A stretch of DNA of 64,000 bases from Albula goreensis (GCA_022829145.1 CM040761.1:18511245-18575244), one strand, 5' to 3'; positions 12,901 through 20,887 are shown, counted from the stretch's first letter. Numbers and translations are program-made. Notes: generated from the letters alone by a model not told the origin.

Positions 12901-15900
12901 CACTGAAATTGTTGTTAGCTTGAATCGTATGTTCTAATTACAGCAGTGGATCAGTTTGTAGGGGATGTCCCAAAAAAAAAGATTTCCCATAAATATTCAG
13001 CTTTGTGTCATTCACTGTGCACTGAAACTGCAGATATAAGTGGAGCCTTTTTGTAAAGCAACAACTTATGTGGTAAACTAAGGCCACAATGGCCTGTGAA
13101 AAATCTGAATTCTTCTGTCTCCTTCTCTTGGATGACGTTTTGTGCAGAGCATGAGAAATGAAAGATAATTTTATGTTCCTTTCACTGTCTCTCAGTTTTT
13201 GGATTTCTGAATAGACATAATAGAGTGTAGGTGCTTGGTGTCCTTGTCGGCTATTGAAGCTGCAAACACAAAAGACAGTACAAGAGTAGTACTGATTCAC
13301 AGTCACAGGAGGTTTAGCTTTGGAGCCAGTTAAAACCTGCCATTGGGTAATGAAACAAGAAGGCTGAATGAGCACTGCACAGTGAAATGGTGAGTGCTGA
13401 TTTAACAGAATTTACTCGACTCCAACAGGGATCACATGTACTCTCTCAGAGTGAGACTTACTGATTGATTTAACATGGAGCATTTTACCATGCAGAGCTG
13501 CTGACTCCCCCACAGAATTAGAACTATTGACTCCAATGTGCGCTAACCAGAAAAAACTGAGTCTTTTATTTGGACATGGATTAGATCAAGATTACCTCAA
13601 TGTTTTTGTGCTACACACCCAAAAGTCAATAGATACATCTCCAGCTGTACTACTACTTAAAAAAATCTTTGTCAGGCAAACAAAATAGAGAAAAAAATAT
13701 AGAGATGTGTCATCCAATGAAACACATGTCCACATGGTATGCTATGTCTTATCAATACGGAATGTAAAAATTGGTACTCATCATTGACCTTATTACTAAA
13801 TTTCCGTTTGGCTGAGCATATACTCACCCATATATTTTTAGAAACCTGGGCACATTCCAGGAATTTAACAGCCTTGATCTCCACCAAGAATATGCAAATA
13901 TGCCCCCATGGCAGAAGATCATCTGCACTAATTAGACCTAATATTTAATCTAATTATATAATTCAGAGCTCTGCAATAAAATGAAGATAGAATCTGTAGG
14001 ATCTGGGCGTATTGTTTTTTTTTGTGTTTCTGTGATGTATTTGTATCTATCTATATGACAGAAAAGGAGATTTTTCATGTAAACAGTCTTTTCCTTTTTA
14101 TCTTAACAGGTCCTGGTGTGCCAGCAGTGGTCCTTCTCAGTCTGAATAATACAAACAGTAAGCATAGATTTTATCTCCAAGTTTTAGTCTATTGATCTGA
14201 CACTGTAGGTTGGGGGTTATTTGTTTGGATGTACATCAATACATTGCTAACAACTACTTGAAAAATGAGATAGTATTAGCGGAGGACTAATGGAACATGG
14301 CTTTCATTTGCAGCTCAGAACTTAAGGATGTCTGAAATTTCATAAAGGATATTCAATTGGTTTAATGTCTTAAGAAAGCAATGATTTTAAATCGGAAGAT
14401 GATGTGACAATACTGAAACACAGTGTGTTGGTCTCAGTCACACTGTGTAGAGGATCAGATGTTTAATCTGAGGGTCCAGAGTTGGAGCCCCTGTTTGGGC
14501 ATCACACTTAGCGCTGTGACACACAGCTGACAGGGATGTGTTTTCTTTATTTTATGGATTGAGTGTGAAATTTCTGGATGAATCACTTGTGGCAATTTTG
14601 CATTGTTAGTGACTATACTTTTCTCTTACACAGATTACATGACCCTGGAGAACAACACTGTTCTGAGGGAAGCAGTGAAGAATAAAAGAATTCAGAACAC
14701 AGAATTCGGAACTGTTCCCATTGAGAACTTTGGTAATGCAAATTCCAACTCAAGAGCAGTTGAAGTATTTTTTTGTTTTCCATTGTTTCTAATTTGTTTC
14801 GTTCCTCATACAGATCTTCCTTTGAGGATATCCTACCCCACAGATTTTTCAGACTCCCGACAGTATGGTCTTCTCTTGCTGGTGTAAGTATTAGCCTGCC
14901 TAATCGTGTTCTTGCCGGAAGACATAGTCCCATGAATAAGCATTTGGAATAAGCCTTTTTATCAAACATTCTTAGATAGCACCAAAGTAAATCTTATGCT
15001 GCAAAAAAATGGCAATTACAATTTAGATTTAAAATGCTTATTTTCAGTGATGGCTGGAACTCAGAACCCCTGTGATGTAAGGCACAGCACTCAACCCTGT
15101 AGTTCATTCCCTCAGATTCCAAAAAACAAACATATTCATAAACAAATGAGTAGAATTATCTGATTAATTTCTTGGTTAAGATTTTTTAATGACCCCGCGT
15201 TGTCCTGTAGTGATGGCGCCCCAGGGAGCCAGTCTGCCAACGACCGTTTCCTGCTGGATTGGGACTCGGCCTTGGTCAGCTCAGACAGCGTCATTGTGGC
15301 CCGCCTGGATGCCAGAGGGACGGGATATCAGGGGCAGAGAGTTCTGCAGGAGGTCCACCAGCGGCTGGGAACAGTAGAGGTGCAGGACCACATCGCAGCT
15401 ATCGAGTACGTGTGAGCAGAAAGGCCGATGCTGTTTTTGACTCGGGCCCTGAGCCAAATCAAGCAGAACACTCCAGCAACACATGATTCACGGTTGACCG
15501 ATTGACCTGTTGGTCCTTATTAAATCGCCCCATGCGCCGGCTTCCCCCTCCTGAGTCTGGCTCCTCCCAAGGGAGTTTTCCTTGCCACTGTTGCCCCATT
15601 ATTTCCTTTCAGCAGTGTTAAGACTTAGGTCTGTGCTGTAAAGTATATTGTGAAAAATGTGTTGTGAAATCTGCCATACAAATAGGTGCGATCTGATTTA
15701 CCTTTCACCCTTTGCCATGCCTTATCACCGACTTCAGCAGTCACTTAAATGAACATTTTGTACAAATAAAGCAGCAATGGATTATCTTCCCTCATCCTAT
15801 TTTCTCAAGTTCATTATTTGTGCTGTCGGGCTGGATTAAAAAGATATGAAGTGTTTGATAACTTGTTCAGAGAGATCAATGTTATTTCAAAGTGTCTTTA

Positions 15901-18900
15901 CGATCTTAAATTCTGCCCATTTCAGGTACATGCTGAAATTCACCTACATCGATCGCACACGGATAGGGATATATGGAAAGGTGAGATCACTGAATTGTAT
16001 ATGGTATATATATTATTAGCAAAATATCTAGATTTTAGGAAATTTTGTTTCAATAGCTTTATTTCATTTTTAATGTACCTACAATAAATGTATATTTGTA
16101 TAGTAACTGGTTGTAAATATTTTCTAAAGGCTCCTGCCTGTGCTTTGACTCTTTGTTTTAGGGTTATGGGGGTTATATCACATTAAGGATTCTTAAATCA
16201 AGGGAAAACCTTGTCAAATGTGCAGTAGCAGTGTCTCCAATAACGGACTGGAATCTTTACGGTGAGTGAATGCATTATTTATTATCTGTATCCATTTTTG
16301 AGCCTCACCAGCTGCATGCTAACAGGCAGAAGAAGCAGAAGGAGGCTGTATGCTTCAGACTGAATTCATACAAGCAAAATGACATGGCATATGCCGGGAT
16401 TCAATTTACATCTGTCCCAAAAATGCTCACATGGATGTTCAAATAAATCAACATATTACATACCTTAAATGCGATTATGTTTTTTCAATGTTCATTTTTT
16501 AGTGAGAACAGTGATTTACTGTTTTGTAGAAAAAATAACCCTTGCATTTACCACAATTATATTTAATTTACCCTCAAATGGGAATAAGTCTTGCTCTACA
16601 ATATGCAGATTTATCAGACTGTAAGCTGAAGGACAATATATCACATAAATTCAGACTTCCTGTTGAGTTGGCCCTTAAATGAAAGGGTATTCCCAGTCAA
16701 CACATTCAAAATTGAACCTGACTTGAAAAATAGTAGTGTTTGTATAATTAGAATGACTGGAGTGCTAAAGAGCACAGCCATCCCATAAACACCCTGTGTT
16801 TGAGACTGATGGGGAAATTCAGGCACACATTTTACAGATGTTGCTGTCTGACAGAACTTGTTTCTTGTTATATTAAAATACCCTTTGAGCCATGATCGGC
16901 ATGCTGCTAATCAACAGGAGAATAAACTGAGGGAATTAATTGGACAACAGAGCAGAGGTATGTAAAAGTTAGAAAAACTAGTAGGAATTAGGTTTCACAC
17001 TTGAGTGCAGTTTTGTATCTATTCCAGCCACACGTGGTTTTGTTATATCTGATCCCCTCTGGAAAGCAGACTAATGCCACACACACACTGGAGATGTAAC
17101 ACTTTGTAACACTGTAACGCTTATAGATGAAATTCCATTTCTGCAGCATCTGCATTCTCAGAGAGGTACCTTGGCATGCCATCAAGGAATACTTATAAAT
17201 ACCAGGTGAGCTGTTTACCCTTGTCACAACCCTTGCTTTCCTTTGATGCTACTGTGCTTCTTTGGTACATGCTCGACTGTCTGATATGTACAGCATCACA
17301 GCGACATTCAGACGGTGGTGGGAAATTTGCTGGATTCCATTGATACTGCAGCTTTACATCACTGTCTCCCAGTCTGTGTCATTCATCCTATGCAGTAACT
17401 ACAGTGTACTATAACCTTAAACAGCCCAGCTGTTCTGATTAGTCACTAAGGGACACCCTCTTCATGCTCAGATAGACTCTTACAGTGGAAGCTTCTGAAT
17501 TATGGGATATTGATTCACATCAAAACCAGTATTACTAACTGACCTTTCTGCTGGAACTGATACAAAGAAAGGTAAATGTGATATAAACAAAACAACAGCA
17601 CTATCTTTCTCCTGTTAAAGGCTGCTAAAAGGGTTTAACCATTGAACTCTTGGGCCGAAAATGAAAACATTTCAGATGTTGAAATATACTACTGATTCAC
17701 TGAATGAATAATCATATAGCAGGGCATATTGTGGTTTCCAAAATCTGATTATGATTATTAAATTCATTTCTTTTCCAGTCAATTCACCTCTAACCATAGA
17801 CTTACATTTAAATAAAATTATTTACATTTTAGCAGTTATTATTTGTTAATGCTGTAAAATGCAAGACTGTGGATACAGTTGGATGGACTTGAGTTCACTT
17901 AGATAATCATGCTGCTGATCCCTTGGCCAGTGTAGCAGTACATGGACTGATAGTTGTACCTTTCTGTGCATGTGTGCTGTTAATGATGACATCACTCCAG
18001 CGTGGCAGCAGTTACCATGGAGGCTAAGAGCTATTTCTGTGGAATCACCTCCCCCTTAGCTCTCTTTCACATTCAGAAGGTTAGGAAGGCGCAAGATGGA
18101 AAAGGTTTCAGCAAGTTACCAAAGCTGCTTTTTGGGTGAAAGTAGGTTGCCTGGTCCTCGGGTCCTCAGGACCTCAGCGTAATTACAGAATATATGCCAT
18201 CCAGGCTATTTCTGTAACCCCGAGTGATGGAAATCAGATCTCAATGCAAGAGCGTCCACCTCGAGGTCATAGGCTGCAAACTGCCCCGCCAAAATAACTC
18301 TGCATCTCTTAATCGCATCCTCAGTGGGTACATATAAAAAGTGTATTTTTATTCAATTTTTTATTTATGGATTTATGTCAGCTTGTGCTGGCCGCACCGA
18401 ATACATGGTTGCCATATTGGAGTCAATATAGGAGCGCGTAACTGAGTTGTCATTCTATGTTTGGTCTTTCCTAATATAATCTAACAGCATGGATCCAGGA
18501 ATCTCCATTTGTTTGTTTAAAACGTAAATTTTCAGTACAGTATTTACAGTATGTCAGCCTTGGAATAACCTAAACACCATCATAACCTAAACGCCATCAT
18601 ACTGTAATGTAATCCACTGTCAATTCCTCACACAGCTGTATGTTTCACACTTCTGTCTCAAACAAAGTGATGATTCATTTACACTTTCCTTGTTCTTTTA
18701 TTAAATGCTGTTTTCAGCTCATTAAACCCTTGATAGCTTACCGCAGATATGCACAAACAGCCCAGCATTGATTGCATTATGTTTTGTAGTTTTCCAGTGT
18801 GCTACAGAATGAGCAAGTGCTACGAGAACACAATTTGATGCTGGTGCATGGAACAGCTGACGGTAAGCAAGCTTATTTTTATCAAGGCACTACCTCTTAC

Positions 18901-20605
18901 TCAGGGGTGTAGTTCTTGTTGTCTTTGCTGTTTCTGCTGGCACAGACCATATATGAAGTGCAGTTGCCGAGACTGCAATTTATGGACCTTCTAGAACAGG
19001 CACTGTAAAGCCTGGGAAAATGCAGCATGACGCTTCAGTGCCTGGTCTTGTAATGTAGAGGTTGCAGGTTCATGCCCTTGGCAGGGCACTGCTGCTGGTC
19101 CCTTGAGAAAAGTCAAATAAGCTCGCTTCAGTAAATATCCAACTGATTAACTTGATTAACGTGTGTTTTGTAAAAATGTGAGCAGTAATAATTTTTGATT
19201 CTGTTTAAGAATGCTTGCCTTAGCTGTAAACTGTAATTTTCTGTGTGTGGGCAAAGTCATTAGCTGAAACCATGAGCTCACAGTGAAAGGACACAAGTGA
19301 TCCTGTCCTACAGGGTAGGGTCAGTGAGGCAGGGTTGCTATGGTAACAGATGCATGAACAACTTCAAAGCTCTTCACCAGGTTTCTTCAGGTAACAAGTT
19401 CATCTCCATAGCTACCTTTAAATGTTGTAGAAAATTGACCTTTGAATGCTAAAGGTAATTGATTTCACTTGTGTGCAGAACACCCACAAAGGCATGTGTT
19501 CCCATTTTTATTTCCTTCATGAGGTTTTGCCCCCAGGTGTTTCAGGAAGTTATTATTCAAATAATAATTCATTAAATGTTTTTTCTAAATGTGTTTAAAA
19601 GGTACAAGGAAATATCTGTGCTAGTTGCAACATCATATTCGCCTAAATCTACATTTATATAATTTATGAAATATTACATGCATGTAATGTTGCTAAAAAT
19701 TAGGAATTGGCATTTGGAAGTGACATGAATTCACACTAATGGGACGAGAGACAGACTTCAGTGATCACTCTCCTGTAGTGAATAAGGTAATTGGCTTGTA
19801 TAGTGGCAAATAATCGGTGGCTTCCTGTGCCAGTGTGGATGGAATAAACATGACATGAAACAGCAGAGTAAGCAATTCAAAGAGGGTATAAAAAATAGAA
19901 AAATGAAGGTAGGAGGTTCACTTAATGAACAGAAAAAAAACTGTAAAATTTGCTAATAAAGTTATACCTTGCTTGCTGGGAGGTTTACAGTATATTCACG
20001 CATATACCTCACATGTTCATTTTTTTCCTTTTCAGCCAATGTTCACTTCCAGCACTCTGCTGAACTGATTAAACACTTGATAAGACTGGGTGCAAATTAC
20101 ACAATGCAGGTATGTGGAAACGTCATTGCTGCAGTAATTTAATTGTGCAGTTGCTTACTCCCTACAACAAAAGAAAATCTACTTAGCTGTCCCTAGATGC
20201 TCTCCTGCTTTTGTAGGTGAGTAGCAGAAAATGTGTGTTTAAAGTGCCTTAATTATTCCTATTGTGATAAGCTTAAATAAGACTTCACATGCCTACCGAG
20301 CTGGTCATATCATTCCCTGTCTTGGTACGTGGGAAAGTACTCAAATGACAGCATAACATCACCCACGCTTATACAGCCATATATAGAATACTGTTAATCT
20401 CCATTTAAGCCTCGACATCTTCATCCTGTGTGCGTCCAATCCCATTTGTTCTGCTATTCGTCCTCCATAGATCTACCCGGATGAGGGTCATTTCCTGTCA
20501 CAGGGCAGCCACCAGCATCTCTGCTCGTCTTTGGTCACCTTCTTCAGAGAATGCCTCAAGGAAGACCTGCAGCTGGTGGTGGAAGAGCCAGAGGAGGAGG
20601 AGTGA
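748..20605 (+). CDS. dpp10: Dipeptidyl-peptidase-like protein 10, 3' part of the gene (18 exons joined, 5' end outside the window)
   Basis: Joined exons 748-902, 5699-5796, 6197-6320, 6991-7029, 7248-7355, 7893-7984, 10510-10557, 11614-11735, 14110-14157, 14634-14732, 14814-14883, 15211-15405, 15926-15980, 16162-16261, 17147-17205, 18790-18862, 20036-20109, 20471-20605. Every junction is GT-AG and keeps frame. The family is type II membrane glycoproteins; DPP10 binds Kv4 channels, alters their trafficking and gating, and has no peptidase activity. Seen here: propeller motifs [23 protein letters not shown] and a four-cysteine motif; a hydrolase domain with [16 protein letters not shown] (nucleophile Ser replaced by Gly), HGTAD and DEGH. 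The DPP4 oxyanion Tyr is Asp by alignment from memory (LVDGAPGSQ). DPP6 is less likely: it has Asp at the nucleophile and differs at RRLG/EVEVKDQ-type positions, where this gene follows DPP10. N-terminal tail, membrane segment and first blades are missing because they lie upstream. Confidence 0.93.
903..2549. other. dpp10: dpp10 intron (5' part of the 4.8-kb intron)
   Basis: First part of the intron between exons 748-902 and 5699-5796. AT-rich. ORFs at 1936-2151 (+) and 2069-2383 (-) overlap one another and have no recognisable motif. No repeat or RNA gene seen. Confidence 0.6.
2550..2760. repeat. Degenerate repeat built on TGTCAT / ATGACA motifs
   Basis: The 6-mer TGTCAT and its complement recur in variants such as ctgtcataaa, atcatgacac, tgatgacacttgtgtcataa, acatgtcatg and catgacagc, in both orientations. 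This is too frequent for chance in 210 bp and resembles palindromic-motif dispersed repeats of fish genomes. No clear termini. Confidence 0.4.
2870..3520 (-). pseudogene. Possible protein-derived relic, minus strand, frames broken
   Basis: Read on the minus strand, this stretch has a denser, coding-like base composition than its surroundings and gives protein-like segments such as [27 protein letters not shown] and [20 protein letters not shown], separated by stops and frame changes. I do not recognise the parent. It could be a processed pseudogene, a decayed transposon ORF, or conserved non-coding DNA that happens to be open. Confidence 0.3.
3600..3815 (+). mobile_element. Degenerate tRNA-derived SINE
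   Basis: A tRNA-like head with a box-B-like ggttcaatttgc (3659-3670) is followed by the module ttgagcaaggtgctcaaccc (3695-3714) and ctcagtaaatat (3721-3732). The tail gtaagttgctgttgataagg (3775-3794), then gcatcagccaaa, resembles the fish SINE/LINE tail in which a gtaagt-cgctctggataag segment precedes gcgtctgctaaatg. Sequence is heavily mutated. Lies inside a dpp10 intron. Confidence 0.65.
3816..5698. other. dpp10: dpp10 intron (3' part of the 4.8-kb intron)
   Basis: AT-rich with a 17-base T-run at 4872-4888 and a repeated tttcactaaaatg near 4479-4519. ORFs at 4522-4737 (+) and 4607-4972 (-) have no family features; the lysine stretch of the latter comes from the T-run. Ends at the acceptor ctcaatag. 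Confidence 0.6.
5699..5796 (+). CDS. dpp10: dpp10 exon b: propeller strand segment
   Basis: Follows intron bases ctcaatag and ends before gtaaga. 32 codons plus two bases: [20 protein letters not shown] followed by [12 protein letters not shown]. The sequence closely matches the DPP10 version ([20 protein letters not shown] in mammals, from memory). Starts in phase 0 and ends with AG of a split Arg codon. Confidence 0.94.
6197..6320 (+). CDS. dpp10: dpp10 exon c: propeller segment with a disulfide pair
   Basis: One base completes Arg, then 41 codons beginning [20 protein letters not shown] and ending [12 protein letters not shown]. The two Cys in VCDTTIGAC align with the propeller disulfide Cys328-Cys339 of DPP4. 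NVS in RPQNVSVL is a conserved N-glycosylation sequon. Donor gtaagt; ends in phase 0. Confidence 0.95.
6321..6990. other. dpp10: dpp10 intron, 670 bp
   Basis: AT-rich non-coding sequence between exons c and d. The 82-codon ORF at 6500-6748 shows no motif and is not framed by splice sites that would fit the protein. No repeat seen. Confidence 0.65.
6991..7029 (+). CDS. dpp10: dpp10 exon d: 39-bp small exon
   Basis: Thirteen codons, [13 protein letters not shown], between cttattttag and gtacat, in phase 0 on both sides, so skipping it would keep frame. It matches the KYEMTSDTWLSQQ stretch of mammalian DPP10 in length and position, which supports it despite its size. Confidence 0.88.
7248..7355 (+). 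CDS. dpp10: dpp10 exon e: propeller blade
   Basis: 36 codons from [20 protein letters not shown] to HHIAMFTTQ, between gctgtag and gtgagt, phase 0 on both sides. [11 protein letters not shown] is the typical propeller strand-turn of this family (E-P-x-F-S-x-D-G). Confidence 0.95.
7356..7892. other. dpp10: dpp10 intron, 537 bp
   Basis: Non-coding sequence between exons e and f with a T-rich 3' end that forms a strong polypyrimidine tract before cccag. No repeat recognised. Confidence 0.65.
7893..7984 (+). CDS. dpp10: dpp10 exon f: propeller blade, SGNWEV motif
   Basis: Thirty codons, [20 protein letters not shown] then [10 protein letters not shown], plus AT of an Ile codon finished in the next exon. 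T-SGNWEV is the family's conserved propeller motif. NHS is a possible glycosylation sequon. Polypyrimidine acceptor ttttctcccag, donor gtgagt. Confidence 0.95.
8509..8532 (+). repeat. Poly(T) run, 24 bases
   Basis: Uninterrupted T homopolymer on the + strand. It could be the poly(A) tail of a minus-strand retroposon, but no body could be assigned to it. Confidence 0.9.
8740..9260 (-). mobile_element. Possible solo LTR of a Ty3/gypsy-like retrotransposon (minus strand)
   Basis: Read on the minus strand, the block has the layout of fish gypsy-type LTRs: an early stretch cacacct-like with gattgctaggtgtggcc, then ggtctttatattaccc resembling a core promoter, followed by a T/G-rich leader and a T-rich end. 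No gag-pol ORF adjoins it. Termini and target duplication could not be fixed. The call rests on overall composition and is tentative. Confidence 0.3.
10510..10557 (+). CDS. dpp10: dpp10 exon g: 48-bp exon with the YFLSTE motif
   Basis: One base finishes Ile, then [15 protein letters not shown] and AG of a split Ser. I-Y-F-L-S-T-E is strongly conserved in DPP10 and DPP6. The frame fits the exons before and after, although it is not obvious by length. RRRHLF is more basic than the mammalian PRGRQLY. Confidence 0.9.
10558..11346. other. dpp10: dpp10 intron, 5' part of a 1.06-kb intron
   Basis: AT-rich non-coding sequence between exons g and h. No RNA gene or microsatellite seen. Confidence 0.6.
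11347..11510 (+). repeat. Divergent dispersed repeat, copy 1 (partner 40578-40735)
   Basis: Aligns by eye with 40578-40735 in the same orientation, including shared blocks aaaatagaat, tttaattgaa and aaagagatt and a common order throughout; roughly three quarters of bases agree. This suggests two old copies of one interspersed family, here inserted in a dpp10 intron. No terminal repeats or coding capacity seen. Confidence 0.55.
11555..11578. repeat. Perfect 9-bp inverted repeat with 6-base loop
   Basis: attcgctaa (11555-11563) and ttagcgaat (11570-11578) are exact complements around tggatg. It ends 35 bases before the acceptor of exon h, so an RNA hairpin would cover the usual branch-point zone. 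Confidence 0.7.
11614..11735 (+). CDS. dpp10: dpp10 exon h: cysteine-rich propeller segment
   Basis: Completes Ser, then [20 protein letters not shown] and a further 20 residues to HCE plus the G of Gly. Four cysteines (C-x2-C-x6-C-x17-C) match the DPP4 set Cys444, 447, 454, 472 that form propeller disulfides. A T-run (11753-11766) begins 17 bases after the donor. A 9-bp inverted repeat lies 35 bases upstream of the acceptor. Confidence 0.95.
11736..14109. other. dpp10: dpp10 intron, 2.4 kb
   Basis: Between exons h and i. T-run at 11753-11766. The 145-codon ORF on the minus strand (12938-13375) is the longest in the window but shows no domain. The stretch 12,950-13,380 is less AT-rich and repeat-free, so it could be conserved non-coding DNA. 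Confidence 0.6.
14110..14157 (+). CDS. dpp10: dpp10 exon i: 48-bp exon, GPGVP motif
   Basis: Two bases finish Gly, then [15 protein letters not shown] plus A of a split Asn. G-P-x-V-P after the last propeller cysteine is a family hallmark. NNT is a possible glycosylation sequon. Acceptor ttaacag, donor gtaagc. Confidence 0.92.
14424..14501 (+). pseudogene. tRNA-Lys(UUU)-derived pseudogene or SINE head
   Basis: The stretch tctcagtca ... gtagaggatcagatgtttaa tctgagggtccagagttgga gcccctgtttgggc follows vertebrate tRNA-Lys closely from the D-arm to the 3' acceptor side (GTAGAGCATCAGACTTTTAA in the intact gene, from memory). The anticodon stem tcaga/tctga and TTT anticodon remain. U33 is replaced by G, the D-loop carries extra bases, and the 5' acceptor strand no longer pairs with gtttgggc, so it is not functional. 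Lies in the 476-bp dpp10 intron. Confidence 0.65.
14634..14732 (+). CDS. dpp10: dpp10 exon j: end of propeller, linker to the hydrolase domain
   Basis: Completes Asn, then [20 protein letters not shown] and on to PIENF plus G of a split Asp. Corresponds to the helical stretch YFILESNSMLKEAI of mammalian DPP10. ENNT is a possible glycosylation site. The following intron is only 81 bp. Confidence 0.93.
14814..14883 (+). CDS. dpp10: dpp10 exon k: start of the alpha/beta-hydrolase domain
   Basis: Completes Asp, then [22 protein letters not shown] and GT of a split Val. The pattern (D-x-L-P-L ... Y-x-L-L-L-x-V) is the first strands of the hydrolase fold. Acceptor ctcatacag, donor gtaagt. Confidence 0.93.
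15211..15405 (+). CDS. dpp10: dpp10 exon l: hydrolase core, DARGTGYQG
   Basis: Largest exon here: 64 codons framed by split Val and Glu. Contains DGAPGSQ (the DPP4 oxyanion Tyr position is Asp), [15 protein letters not shown] and [19 protein letters not shown]. The V-E-V-x-D sequence matches DPP10 rather than DPP6 (L-E-E-K-D). The donor is gtacgt after ATCGA; reading through it gives an early stop, which supports the intron. Confidence 0.96.
15435..15700 (+). mobile_element. 3' end of a fish interspersed repeat
   Basis: Within the 520-bp intron after exon l. Contains gagtctggctcctccca, agggagttttccttgccact and gttgcccc, then tgctgtaaagtatattgtga and a degenerate form of the tail gcgctatacaaataa (gccatacaaatagg). 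I recall this order from a repeat widespread in fish genomes. No coding part present. Confidence 0.5.
15926..15980 (+). CDS. dpp10: dpp10 exon m: nucleophile elbow, first half
   Basis: Completes Glu, then [18 protein letters not shown], ending in phase 0. GK is the first part of the nucleophile-elbow sequence that in active peptidases reads GWSYGG; the intron falls directly before the replaced serine position. Acceptor ccatttcag, donor gtgaga. Confidence 0.94.
16162..16261 (+). CDS. dpp10: dpp10 exon n: nucleophile elbow with Gly for Ser
   Basis: Opens [20 protein letters not shown] and continues to SPITDWNLY plus G of a split Ala. Joined to the previous exon it gives GKGYGGY: the catalytic serine is glycine, so no serine-peptidase activity is expected. 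KC matches the DPP4 cysteine 649, which pairs with the C-terminal Cys (in RECLKED of the last exon). Confidence 0.96.
16262..17146. other. dpp10: dpp10 intron, 885 bp
   Basis: Between exons n and o. AT-rich and without recognised repeats. The minus-strand ORFs at 16641-16826 and 16988-17227 are motif-free. Confidence 0.65.
17147..17205 (+). CDS. dpp10: dpp10 exon o: SAFSERYLG motif
   Basis: Completes Ala, then [33 protein letters not shown] is nearly invariant in DPP10 and DPP6. Acceptor atttctgcag, donor gtgagc, ends in phase 0. Confidence 0.95.
17206..18789. other. dpp10: dpp10 intron, 1.6 kb
   Basis: Between exons o and p. The middle (about 17,940-18,310) is richer in G+C than its flanks and has no long ORF or repeat. 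Nothing else recognised. Confidence 0.65.
18790..18862 (+). CDS. dpp10: dpp10 exon p: HGTAD motif
   Basis: 24 codons, [20 protein letters not shown] then GTAD, plus G of a split Ala. HGTAD carries the Asp that is the triad aspartate in DPP4 (Asp708); it is kept here although the serine is lost. Acceptor gttttgtag, donor gtaagc. Confidence 0.95.
18863..20035. other. dpp10: dpp10 intron, 1.17 kb
   Basis: Between exons p and q. Contains the SINE remnant at about 19035-19190; the remainder is AT-rich and unremarkable. Confidence 0.6.
19035..19190 (+). mobile_element. Degenerate tRNA-derived SINE
   Basis: A head with gtagaggttgcaggttcatg (19056-19075, box-B-like) is followed by ggcagggcactgctgctggt (19080-19099), a mutated ttgagcaaggt-type module (ttgagaaaagtcaaataagc) and gcttcagtaaatatccaact (19125-19144). 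The same modules appear in the SINE at 3600-3815, which suggests one family. The 3' tail is not clear. Confidence 0.6.
20036..20109 (+). CDS. dpp10: dpp10 exon q: [10 protein letters not shown] motif
   Basis: Completes Ala, then [20 protein letters not shown] and YTMQ. Almost identical to the mammalian DPP10 stretch ([20 protein letters not shown], from memory). NYT is a possible glycosylation sequon. Acceptor ccttttcag, donor gtatgt. Confidence 0.96.
20110..20470. other. dpp10: Last dpp10 intron, 361 bp
   Basis: Non-coding; donor gtatgt, acceptor tcctccatag. No repeat seen. Confidence 0.8.
20471..20605 (+). CDS. dpp10: dpp10 last coding exon, C-terminus and stop
   Basis: 44 codons and TGA at 20603-20605, beginning [20 protein letters not shown] and ending VVEEPEEEE. 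The His of DEGH is the triad histidine position (DPP4 His740). The Cys of RECLKED matches the C-terminal disulfide Cys of DPP4. The acidic end resembles mammalian EPEEDE. The last seven codons lie in the first copy of a 47-bp tandem repeat that continues into the 3' UTR. Confidence 0.95.
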   Translation: MYPDEGHFLSQGSHQHLCSSLVTFFRECLKEDLQLVVEEPEEEE

Positions 20606-20790
20606 AAGGGGTATGGATCAGTGCATTGGCAGAGCCAGAGGAGGAGGAGTGAAAGGGGTATGGATCAGTGAAAGGGGTATGGATCAGTCCATTGGCAGAG
20701 CCAGAGGAGGAGGAGTGAAAGGGGTATGGATCAGTCCATTGGCAGAGCCAGAGGAGGAGGAGTGAAAGGGGTATGGATCAGTCCATTGGC
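20584..20790 (+). repeat. 47-bp minisatellite across the dpp10 stop codon
   Basis: Four copies of a unit starting agagccagaggaggaggagt and ending cagtccattggc: 20584-20630, 20631-20696, 20697-20743 and 20744-20790. Copy 2 is 19 bp longer because gaaaggggtatggatcagt is doubled inside it. Copy 1 has g for c in gtgcattggc. Copy 1 holds the real EPEEEE codons and TGA; the other copies repeat this sequence downstream of the stop, so they are not translated. Confidence 0.95.
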
Positions 20791-20887
20791 CAGACTTTAT
20801 TTATTTTCTTAGCAACTGCTGGAGCCTAGAAGGACTTTGGACCAAGAATTGCATAGAAGCTGTTACAAGAGCCGCAAAATTAAAAAA

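Noticed and set aside
12938-13375. 145-codon ORF on the minus strand
   Set aside because: It lies wholly in a dpp10 intron, has no recognisable domain and no promoter or splice context. Kept only as a possible conserved non-coding block.
14613-14969. 118-codon minus-strand ORF
   Set aside because: Antisense shadow of dpp10 exons 14634-14732 and 14814-14883.
748-20605. Assignment to DPP6 instead of DPP10
   Set aside because: The nucleophile position is Gly (DPP10), not Asp (DPP6), and [20 protein letters not shown] and YTMQIYPDEGH follow DPP10. The DGAPGSQ segment is DPP6-like but alone does not outweigh these.
20430-20765. 111-codon + strand ORF over the last dpp10 exon
   Set aside because: It is in a different frame from the one matching DPP10; its repeated C-terminal part comes from the 47-bp minisatellite.
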